Origin: Sialis fuliginosa
Taxonomy: Eukaryota; Arthropoda; Insecta; Megaloptera; Sialidae
Direction: 5' to 3'
Length of the DNA: 64,000 nt
Assembly (NCBI GenBank): GCA_961205875.1
Contig: OY540815.1
Coordinates: forward strand, 20,149,638-20,213,637
Shown: in pieces, positions 55,301 to 64,000 of the stretch
Numbering within the stretch: position 1 is the stretch's first letter
Layout: every line of letters starts with the position of its first letter
Translations under genes and position numbers: made by a program
Notes under the pieces: model-generated
What the model was told of the DNA's origin: nothing
Databases searched by the model: none
The model's input: only the letters and a program-made list of their open reading frames with translations

Positions 55301-57133
55301 CGAATTATTTCTGCTACAAGTGTTCAAAAATGTAATCACTAACAATAAACTACAATTAGGTACAAATAAAAATGAACGAATACATGTAAAATATTAATAG
55401 GTTATTTGACAGAAGTATTCTCCGAAGCGCATTTAAAGTATAAAATATTAGAAGTGGGAATGTAACGTCGTACATTTGTAATGCGAGGGAGCATATGCAA
55501 GAATATTCCCATTAAAACGCCTATAGTTTATATGTTACATGTCTCTTTGATTTGCGACACTTTCTTCACGCCCTTAGTCATAGTTTAAAATGAATGTGTT
55601 TTATATCATAAACGATCTTTTCGAAATTTATTAGTGCAGATAAAGTTTATTTTGTAATATAACTTGTGTTATATATATCATGAAACCAATTTAAATATAA
55701 AATTATGTTTGCCCTATCAAAATAAATTAAAATTCTTGTCCACAAGTCACGCATTAAAAAAATATATATATCAATAAAACTCAGTCAAGGAGGACATACA
55801 ATGATAAACAATAGTTACATAACTATTTTAAGTTGATATACAAATTCTATAATAATCAGATATCTAAAATATCACATAGTAAATTTATTATTTTGACAGA
55901 CACTGGAATAAAATTAACAATCCTGTTGACTTGTAATAGATTCAAGTTTTGTCTTTTATTGGATAATAAGAAATTGATTTAAAACTATAGACCCGGCTAT
56001 CAAATGACCGTACATTATATTGATATGATATCGGTCACGAGATGTGCTGCACTTTGGTAGATAATATTAAAGCCATTAAAGTTCTCTGTGAAGAGCTATA
56101 ACCAAAGATTATAGAGCATTTTGGCCATTTGACAAGTCATAAAGATTCTTCCAACGGATCGTATTTTTATCGTGCTATAGGTACTATGTATAGCACTTCA
56201 ATATGATAAATTTCAATCCTAATGCCTTAAATTCTTTGCGTTTAAACCGTATGTAGGTGCTACATACGTATAAAAATGAAAATTTAATATTCAAGCAGTA
56301 AAATATGATAAAAATACTTAAATGGTTTTCAATTTATGATTTTTTCGTAACATTTTTGCAATAGATTTTTATTAAGTTCAGCGATACAAGATTCCTATTT
56401 AGTGTGGAAAGTTGAATTACTTTTCACATACTTTTCACTAACATCGAAATATAATTATCAACGGATATACGTGAAACAAAATGGCACTGTAGCATAAGAA
56501 AGAGAGAAAGTGTATATAATTACATCAGTTATATTAAAATTCCAGTAGTTATTTTCGGAAATATTTAATAATCCTGTATAGTTTAAATAATAAATCATAA
56601 CGATTAAGATATATTTATCCTTACTTATACAAATATACTACCTAGGAAGCATTTTTGCACTACTGAAATATATATTTATATAAATGGTTGATATAAAAAA
56701 AGTAATAATCTAAAAAAACAGTGTATATCGGCAATGTTCTTTGGAGTGCAAAAATACTGGATTATTTTCTCCATTGATACGTAAATTTCAAAGAAGTACG
56801 TTTATTTACAACCATTTTTTACACTCATCCAAATATTTTTTTGAAATATTTCTAAGAATAAAATATTTAAATCTATACTTTTCAGTGATTTTTGTAAATT
56901 TGACATTCATCCATTTCCCATACAATTGTGTGATTTTCAAGTAATAAAAAAATTGCAAATTTTTTGGAAAAAGTAAAAACATACGAGAATAAGGTAATTG
57001 TAATTTTTGACAATAATTATACTAAACTAAGCTGCCTCTAGGAATAAAAAAATAATCTATAAGTAAGTATCCACAACGATTTTATTTGTTAAAAATAATA
57101 ACTAATTGTCAGAATTTATTGAATATCGTCAAG
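55301..57133. other. AT-rich DNA, no gene seen
   Basis: No exon, RNA gene or element end recognised. Short open frames are Phe/Ile-rich and look accidental. Confidence 0.55.
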
Positions 57134-57255
57134 CTTTTGACTTCGTTAAAATATGTTTATTATATAGATTTTACACGCTGATTTAAAATATGTCAAAAAA
57201 ATTAAATCTGACCACCCGTTCAAAAGTTACGGCGATTTTTCTCCAAAATTTTAAT
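57134..57255 (+). repeat. Fragment of the foldback element
   Basis: GACTTCGTTAAAATATGTTT with ATTATATAGATTTTACACGC, then CCGTTCAAAAGTTACGGCGA and TTTTTCTCCAAAATTTT, matches separated parts of 6393-7137, so it is an internally deleted relic. Confidence 0.6.
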
Positions 57256-57520
57256 TTTATGTGCAGCCCTTGGTAGATTTGGTTTATACTAAGCAGCCCA
57301 GAAGGTTGGACACCTATGGTTTAGACAGTTAAGTTGTTATTATTTTTATATTTAACGTCACTACTATTATATTATTTAGTTGTTTTAAAAAAATGAAATG
57401 TTACATTAACAAAAATTTTATTTTGCATTATACCCATACCCGGACTCGAAAATTGAACGTACACTCGACGAGTCGAGTCTAAAAGACCGAGTATTCCCAA
57501 ACCATGATAGTTTCACTACA

Positions 57521-57848
57521 CAGTGTATTCCAAGTTGATTAAGACATAGGAAATTTAACATGGGCACAATTAGAAATGTTGTAGTAACCTTTGGTCACAT
57601 TTAACGATGTGTGATTGGTGCATTTTGAAATGCCACCTCGAAATTAACTAATAAATTTTAAATTAATCAACAGTATTTTGTTTTCAACTTTAAAGTAAGC
57701 ATCCTAGATAAAATTATAATAATATTGTTTGGCAGATATAAATACTAATTATTATTTTATTAAATTCTGTAGCGGCATTTCAAAATGCACCAATTTACTA
57801 CAACACTTTTAATTGCCTCCATGTTAAATTTCCTATGTCTTAATCAAC
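57521..57848. mobile_element. Inverted-repeat element, about 330 bp (family of 1-78)
   Basis: The left arm 57521-57632 (CAAGTTGATTAAGACATAGG, CATGGGCACAATTAGAAATG, TGCATTTTGAAATGCCA) is mirrored by the right arm 57771-57848 (GGCATTTCAAAATGCACCAA, TTAATTGCCTCCATGTTAAA, CTATGTCTTAATCAACATG). The core between is AT-rich. Target duplication not determined. No frame. Confidence 0.7.
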
Positions 57849-57854
57849 ATGTAT

Positions 57855-58288
57855 AAAAGTTAATGCCGTTGCATGTAACGTTACCACAATAAAATTTAGT
57901 TTTTCATATTTTTGAAGTTAAACTTTCAGGTATAAGAATTTGAAATAAATAAAATATGTAAAAAGACTCCATACCGCACATAACACCTGCTACGTGCGGT
58001 ACCATGCATGTATATTGAAAAATTACTAGCAAACTTGTGAAATCTGAAATCAATAATAGTGTGGAATGTGTAATATGAATTGCTAAATGGCGTACTCTAT
58101 TTTTTAAAATTTACAATTTCATATCGAAATGAATATTTTACTATTTATTGAAATTGGTATTAAAATTTAATTTCATGCACAACATCGGTGCAACATATGT
58201 CATATAAATATTTGATTTCTAGAAAGCTTCATCGTATTCAGTTTTTTTAATTAATGAATTAATAACGAATTTGCACATTCATACATAA
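57855..58288. other. AT-rich DNA, no gene seen
   Basis: Nothing recognisable. A small palindrome around GTACCATGCATG lies near 58000. Confidence 0.5.
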
Positions 58289-58292
58289 TATA

Positions 58293-58918
58293 CCGGGTGT
58301 GAAAAAATATGATGTCTGAAAATGCAGATTTATCAAGATCTGATTGGATCAGTTCAGATCTGATTTTTTTCCCCGGCTGATAACTTTTTCAACAAGGGAG
58401 TCTCGGTATCAATAAGAGATATATACAAATTTTTATTAACTCGTTGACTGTCTACATATTTCGGCCAAAGTCTCAACTCAAATGCCACAGAAATACTGCT
58501 AAATACAAAATGTATCGAATTGAAAACACCGATCGGGGTTAGCTGAATTTAATGAAATAAATGAGATGAATTATTTATAAGGATGGGGTGAGAATTTCTA
58601 CATCAGAAAACTAAAAATTCCAAACTTTTTTAAATGGCTATAACTTTTTTTTGTCAAAGTATTCAGATAGGTATTTTTTGTTTACACTTATTTGTGTAGA
58701 ATTGATTGGTGTTTTAGAAATTTATATCACCTTTCGTACTACAAGTGACATATCGTTGAAAAGAAAAGTAAAAAAAAAGTTCAAATATTTCATAGCCAAC
58801 TACGTGTCTCTGATATAAAAATTCTAAAAAACCAATCAATTTAAAATTTAATTCAGATTGAATTTAAAAAAAAATGTAGTAATAGGAATTATAGTAGTAC
58901 AGTTATCTGGCACACCCG
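58293..58918. mobile_element. TA-flanked short-TIR element, 626 bp
   Basis: The left end CCGGGTGTG and the right end CACACCCG lie next to TA/ATA, giving an inverted repeat of 8-9 bp. The interior has T-rich and A-rich tracts but no open frame. The assignment to a TA-targeting group rests only on the ends. Confidence 0.5.
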
Positions 58919-58924
58919 ATATAT

Positions 58925-59320
58925 ATACTACCACATAGATAAAAAATAAAATACAGGTAAAAATTTGTTATATGAGTTGCCAAAGCGAGTCCACTATTTA
59001 AAATTGAATTACATTTGTGAACGATCGTATGTCGCGTGGTTTGAATAAATTATTTTGTTAATACTAATGTTTGAATGTTGTTAAATCTGGTACAAATTTG
59101 AAATTTATTAATAACTCAACGTTTTTAATGTATCTGCATAGAAATATTAAAAAATAATGTTATTATTTCTAATGCCGCCTATGAAAAAAAATCGGATGAA
59201 AAATATTATGTATAGAAACTTTTAAATAGAGAATTTTTTTAGGTTGCAGAATTTTTTATTTATTTTTATTTTTTTACATACAAATAAATTCATCTATTAA
59301 TTATATACTTCTATATCAGT
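58925..59320. other. AT-rich DNA, no gene seen
   Basis: No recognisable feature. Confidence 0.5.
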
Positions 59321-59322
59321 GG

Positions 59323-59460
59323 CGAAACGTCCATTGAAGCATGGGAAGCAGTGCTTCCTTTAATTTATGGGTAAATTAATACAAATCTGTGTTTTCAGTT
59401 AATAAATAATTTAAAAATATTATTAGAATATTCGTCTTTATGCGCAACTCAAACATTTTA
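59323..59460 (+). repeat. Probable DNA-transposon end (CAGTGGCGAAACGTCC)
   Basis: CAGTGGCGAAACGTCCATTG, AAGCATGGGAAGCAGTGCTT and CCTTTAATTTATGGG look like the terminal part of a DNA element, a type seen in several animal genomes. The opposite end was not found. The foldback copy follows directly. Confidence 0.4.
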
Positions 59461-59464
59461 ATCA

Positions 59465-60252
59465 AAAATAGCATTTAATATTAATTTACACGCTCAGTTA
59501 TAAAACTATAATACCTCTACGTCTTATTTTATTGTATTTTAGTCGATATTTGTTGCAGGAAATTTCACTAAAAAATTTTGAATTTTTGATTTCGTTAAAA
59601 GTATGTTTATTGTATAAAAAATGGCGTGAAAAGTTGTTTGTTTCAAACCGTAGGTCTGTATCTCAAACCGTTCTCGAGATATAGCCTCTCAAAGTTTTAG
59701 TTTTTTCAAAATTTTGAAGAAAAATGGCTCTAACTTTTGAACGCGTAGTCGGAATTGATTTTAGTTGACGGATTTGGAATCAGCGTGTCAAAATCTATAT
59801 AATGACATGTATAATACCTTAAAACTCTAAAAAAAAATTTCGCGAAAAATCGAAAAAATTCAAAGGGGTATACCTTAAAAAAATGAAGATTTTTGGCCAA
59901 AATATTTTTGTCGGATTTTAAAGTATTATACATGTCATTATATAGATTTTGACACGCTGATTTCAAATCCGTCAACTAAAATCAATTCCGATCACACGTT
60001 TAAAAGTTATGGCCTTTTTTCTCCAAAAATTTGAAAAAACTAAAACTTTCAGAGGCTATATCTCGAGAACGGTTTGAGATACAGACCTGCGGTTTGAAAC
60101 AAACAACTTTTCACGTCATTTTCTATACAATAAACATACTTTTAACGAAATAAAAAATTCTAAATTTTTTAGTGAAATTTCCTCAACTCGTCATACAAAT
60201 ATCGACTAAAATACAAGAAAATAAGACGTCGAATCAAAGCTATCTACGCCAC
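59465..60252. mobile_element. Palindromic foldback element, copy 3, with flanking arms
   Basis: The palindrome 59515-60231 is highly similar to copies 1 and 2. The left flank (AAATAGCATTTAATATTAAT, ATAATACCTCTACGTCTTAT) is shared with copy 1. The right flank ends GAATCAAAGCTATCTACGCC, mirroring the AGTGGCGTAGATAG left end of copy 2. A small deletion near the left arm removed the GAGTTGAAGTT word. The long open frame on the minus strand in the centre is a symmetry product. Confidence 0.85.
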
Positions 60253-62045
60253 AGTGGTATTATAATACTTCCATTTCCTTCGGAACATGGAAGTAACAAT
60301 AGAAATAATCGGAATAGTTTACAAAACCAATATAAAAATTCTATTTACTATTCAAAGTAACATTTGTACATAATGTACCTATTTCTTAGAGTCTTAGACG
60401 AACATAAATATGTTTTTCGTGATCCATATATGATAGCTGCACATGTACTACCCTAATTTGTATTCAGCAAATGTATGACGTCTGAAACATCGTTGCATAC
60501 AACACATGTATGCATACAGTGCGACGAGAGACCCAGTTCACGTTACTACTTTATTGCGAATGTGTTTATTATAATTAACAGATGCATTTGTAGACTGGCT
60601 GTTGTTGTCTTTATTAAAAAATACACAATTAGGTGTTATATTTGTAGAAGATTGTTATTATTATTTTGTTCCATTTTATTTTAACACATTAACGCCCGCC
60701 GTACACACTTATGTACACCTCATTTTATTATTTGTGTTGTTTTCTATGGATATTAATTCACAATATTCCCTTAAAAATCAGATGTTAGTAGTGCAACAAA
60801 CAAAATTTGTTAATTTTTGGATTTTATACTATATAAAATTTTGTAATTAAAAAAAATACATTTTTTAACATATTTAACAGATTCTGGCATTTGATCACAA
60901 GAAACTACATAAAAAAGTTAACAATTAAATTACCCTACGATGTTTTCTTATAAAATGGCGAGACTTTTAATTTTTGTGAGAGTAAAAATAAAAAATGTTG
61001 AAAATTTTATCACGCAATTATAACATAAAAATACATATTTCCTCCCATTTTCGTGAAAATCCCTTGATTTTTACGTTAATTAGTGATAAAAAAATTTCTC
61101 GGCATTTTTTTGATTTTGAGGTTTTTACGAGTATTTCAGTTTTTTTTTTCCCTACGACCCATAGAACCGGAGATATTTCAAAAACAGTGTAGCGAAATGT
61201 ATCAAAAATGTACAATTATGCAATTTTCTCAACTCATCTGCGAACTTATAAAGAGAAAATTAAAAAAAAAAATCTAACTTCCCGAATGCAGCACTTCAAA
61301 ATGCTAATTTCCCTCTATTATGTATACTAAAATCAGATGTCTAGGATATCATATACACTACAAATATATACATATATTATACACATCTGTGTACATTTGA
61401 ATACAAATCAATCATCCTACAGCAACGTTCCTGGAATGATATATTCACATGTGGATTTTTTGACATTTTATTATATATGTATAATGGTTGATGCTAAAAA
61501 ATATTTGTGGGAAAATAAATTCAATATGTGTGTTGTAAGAAAGCGAATTTACATAAACGAATAAATATAACGAAAAGTAATATGTAATGAAAATCAATTT
61601 ATAACCATTATTTATAAATGTATCGATTTCCTGCCAACTACTAACATTTTCAATATTCCAAAGTCTTGACAGGTATTTTTTATCTTATAAATCAATGTTA
61701 ATATAATTGTATGTATCCGTATTTATAAAAAAATAAATAAAATGAAAATTGAGATTGTATATTGTCTATAAATCAAATGCAAACAATATTTTTTTTTAAA
61801 TATCTTTTATAAAATATTGTACTTATACTATATTTTATACATGAAATACATAGGGGAAAGTCGGTTAATTTGGACCATTTTTTTAAATTAAGATATTTAG
61901 TATACTGTCTTAGGTTTAGACGAATTATTTTTTTATGAAATGAAGCAGCAGTAAATATTAAACAACATAATTATCATAAACTCCAAAAAAAAAAACAAAA
62001 AATTTTTTTTTAATTTACATAAAAGTGAATATAAAAATTATTGAC
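60253..62045. other. AT-rich DNA, no gene seen
   Basis: Near 60265-60295 a short repeat (ATACTTCCATTTCCTTCGGA) is shared with 28795-28830. Around 61010-61300, CCATTTTCGTGAAAATC, TACGACCCATAGAACCGGAG and ATATTTCAAAAACAGTGTAG resemble the inverse of 49960-50110. No gene recognised. Confidence 0.5.
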
Positions 62046-62090
62046 TAAAAATCTGAAGAAGATCATATTGATCGAAACTTAAAGAATAAA
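62040..62090 (+). ncRNA. Weak hammerhead-like motif
   Basis: CTGAAGA at 62053-62059, one base, hairpin GATCA-TAT-TGATC, GAAA at 62073-62076, then CTTAAAG. Box, stem II and GAAA are as in the other motifs, but stem III is weak and stem I is not evident. It may be a relic of the same class of element. Confidence 0.25.
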
Positions 62091-62589
62091 TAAAAAAAAA
62101 CTTATAGACCAGAGTATCCCATTTATTTTTTAAAAATATTTCCAAATGGTCATTTACTCCAACATAAATGTAAATATATACATGGGTATAAAAAAGTAAA
62201 ATTATGATTTCCATGCAGTGATTAGCAGGATTTTGAACTTATTATGATTGTTGGCTCACATAAATAATATATACACAAGCATACTATGTAGTTAGCATGC
62301 ATTTACACATTTCTATGTAATATGTTTGTAGGTGTGTGTTTCTCATACAATATACACTGTAAATAAATTACAGAGTTTGCAAACTCTCATTAGACGCTGT
62401 CTGTTTGAGCTACTCAAATATTGTTAAGACGTACGTTTATACTTGCAAAATACATTTGTATATAATTATTTTATAGTTCAACTGCATAAAATAATGAGAT
62501 CTTGCACACTGAAGTTTTTTTTACTAGTAGGTATAAAACTTTATAATGATGAAATGTATATTATTAAATACATAACAAAAGATTTAAAA

Positions 62590-63030
62590 AATATCTGCCA
62601 AGTAGGTAGTAGTTCATTATCGAACAATTTAAATAAAAACCGAAAAAGTATTCAGATAAATTGCCTGGTAGGTTAACCATTTAATTTTTATACAGTTTTA
62701 CTAAAAAATATTACTTCAAAATGCTCTACAAAAAATATTCTATAAAACTTTCACGTAACATGTGTCTTTCTTGAGATATCTTCAAAAAATAAATATTTTA
62801 GGGTGTCATCAGACCCAACCAACCAAGTTTCATTAATATCGATTCAGTGGTTCATGAGTTATGCGTGTGACAAGGATTCAGGGGACAAACAGACAGACAG
62901 ACAGACACGGAACGAAAAATGTTTGTTTTGACAGGAAACGGAAAGATCAAGTAAAAATTTTGAACAATTTTTTTTTCTCATTTTAAAACGATCACAAAGC
63001 TTCTCGTATCTTCGATATAGCGAGGAAGCA
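62590..63030 (-). repeat. CGAGGAAGC-type interspersed repeat, inverted copy
   Basis: The left side has ATATCTGCCAAGTAGGTAG and AACAATTTAAATAAAAACCG. Then come TTTCACGTAACATGTGTCTT, TCTTGAGATATCTTCAAAAA, AACCAAGTTTCATTAATATC, GGGGACAAACAGACAGACAG and ACGATCACAAAGCTTCTCGT, ending ATCTTCGATATAGCGAGGAA and GC. Its left terminus is decayed. Confidence 0.88.
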
Positions 63031-63034
63031 AATA

Positions 63035-63690
63035 ATTTAAATTAATTCATCACTAAAAACACAGAGGTTTCTTCTTCAAAGTTAAATACATACCCTCAAA
63101 TTTATTTGGACAGACGAAATAATAAAGAAAATAGAGAGAAAATGGAACAAAATAAATTGACAAACTAGAGAAATATATTTTATAGTATATACACAAAACT
63201 TGGGTACAAAGAGTAGCTATTGCAAACAAACGAGATTTGTTAATATAGAAGCAAATGAAGATTAAATAAATACACCTATAATCATTTTATGTGAGCTCAT
63301 GTTCTATTTCTGTATTTCTGTTTATAACAAAGTAAGCATACAAATAAGACAAAAATTTATAGTTTCATCTAGGGGTTGACAACGAAATGTTTCGAGTATG
63401 AATTAAAAAAAAATGTTATTAGTAAAAGTGTTATGTCACAATTAATTTTTGGTTAGGTGGACGATTTCAAGGTCATTTTTAGGGTTTCAAAGAAACCATA
63501 TTAATCTTACTTTGTCGTCTATCCGTCCTTTTCAGTCAAAGTAAAATATCTCGTAAATTATTTTTTTCATGTGGCAGAAATTTGAGTGTTTTTATTATTT
63601 TTTTCTAAATCAAAAATGGCGCCTGCAGGCGGCTAAAAGCAGTATTTTATTTTGTTCCCCCCTTCTAGCTCGGTAACTACGCAGGCTCAA
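63035..63690. other. AT-rich DNA, no gene seen
   Basis: No exon or RNA gene recognised. The segment 63470-63640 (TTTCAAAGAAACCATATTAA, GTCGTCTATCCGTCCTTTTC, AATGGCGCCTGCAGG) is probably part of the repeat that follows. Confidence 0.45.
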
Positions 63691-63835
63691 AAAATCTGAA
63701 AAAAAATTGGTAACGAGAGTTTGGTGGGACTACCAACGACAAATACTGAAGTCTACAATATCATTTTAAATGTTGTAATAATAGGGAGGGGCGTCATAGA
63801 ATTTTTTATTTTTATTTTCATATCTAGGCATGTGG
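63691..63835 (+). repeat. Interspersed repeat (GGTGGGACT family), copy 3
   Basis: GAGTTTGGTGGGACTACCAA, CGACAAATACTGAAGTCTAC, AATATCATTTTAAATGTTG and AGGGAGGGGCGTCATAGAAT align with 5645-5740 and with 24685-24770. Immediately before it, CTCGGTAACTACGCAGGCTC parallels the looser match near 5600-5640. Confidence 0.7.
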
Positions 63836-64000
63836 GGTGTCAAAATGTAGATCTCAATTAGTAGAATATGGCCCTATTTTTGTATTTTCTTCTAACTCAA
63901 AAATGCACCTGTGACTCCAAAAAATCCATGTAGTACGTACTTCGGGGCCTTAATGGCATACATCCGTGTATGTCTTAATCAAATTATTTTAAGTAGAGAG

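Noticed and set aside
59730-59975. 81-codon frame on the minus strand
   Set aside because: It lies in the symmetric interior of a foldback element and appears on both strands in the other copies, so it is a palindrome artefact.
27271-64000. Search for transposase, reverse transcriptase or integrase frames
   Set aside because: No frame of sufficient length or motif content was found; all elements seen are non-autonomous or decayed.
1-64000. CRISPR arrays, bacterial operons, rRNA genes
   Set aside because: The tandem arrays have no regular short repeat-spacer layout, there is no prokaryotic gene density, and no rRNA-like conserved sequence was recognised.

Overview
The window is AT-rich DNA from an animal nuclear genome, most likely an insect. 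No compact genes, operons, phage or CRISPR features are present. The only protein gene I can support is an alkaline phosphatase on the minus strand, seen as three consecutive internal exons (27018-27250, 9906-10080, 5083-5261). They splice in frame into 195 residues that carry the N-terminal metal and active-site motifs. The exons are far richer in G+C than the surrounding DNA, and the two introns measure 16.9 kb and 4.6 kb. The gene is incomplete here. The C-terminal exons lie to the left of the window or were not recognised. The signal-peptide exon is not proven, although a 46-bp candidate at 43787-43832 has the right phase. The insect assignment rests on the phosphatase sequence and on the style of the repeats; I cannot name the order with confidence.

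Almost everything else is repetitive DNA without any intact transposase or reverse transcriptase frame. It includes: (1) long palindromic foldback elements of about 740 bp (6393-7137, 42459-43203, 59515-60231, with degraded copies at 16575-17080 and 57134-57255); (2) at least ten copies of a family of about 650 bp that ends in GCTTCCTCG/CGAGGAAGC and contains GACA-rich tracts; (3) non-autonomous DNA transposons (MITEs) with recognisable target duplications: 8-bp hAT-type (29275-29465, 36453-36992, 48588-49190), TA-type (37711-38345, 45318-46087, 46291-47100, 58293-58918) and TTAA-type (7751-8027); (4) other inverted-repeat families (3547-4078 with 33961-34336; 57521-57848 with 1-78; 30423-30957; 31751-31965); (5) two local tandem arrays (21971-22365, 50768-51435); (6) a retroelement remnant (10192-10912, 44315-44510); (7) a tRNA-like pseudogene inside a small inverted repeat (13488-13683).

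The most interesting non-coding signal is a group of hammerhead-ribozyme-like motifs. Each has CTGANGA, a short hairpin, GAAA and a tiny palindromic stem III. Six lie between 17.8 and 18.6 kb, two are in mirror image at 26.3-26.5 kb, and single copies are at 54.5 kb and 62.05 kb. Motifs of this kind are known from Penelope-like retroelements and metazoan retrozymes. Every copy here shares a one-base offset between the CTGANGA box and stem II, so whether they cleave is open.

Layout from left to right: 1-5082, repeats and AT-rich DNA, probably intron; 5083-27250, the phosphatase exons with repeat-filled introns; 27251-64000, repeats plus a few unique, more G+C-rich islands (37010-37260, 38570-38700, 47150-47340, 48215-48275, 53040-53165) that may lie in the first intron or upstream region of the phosphatase gene.
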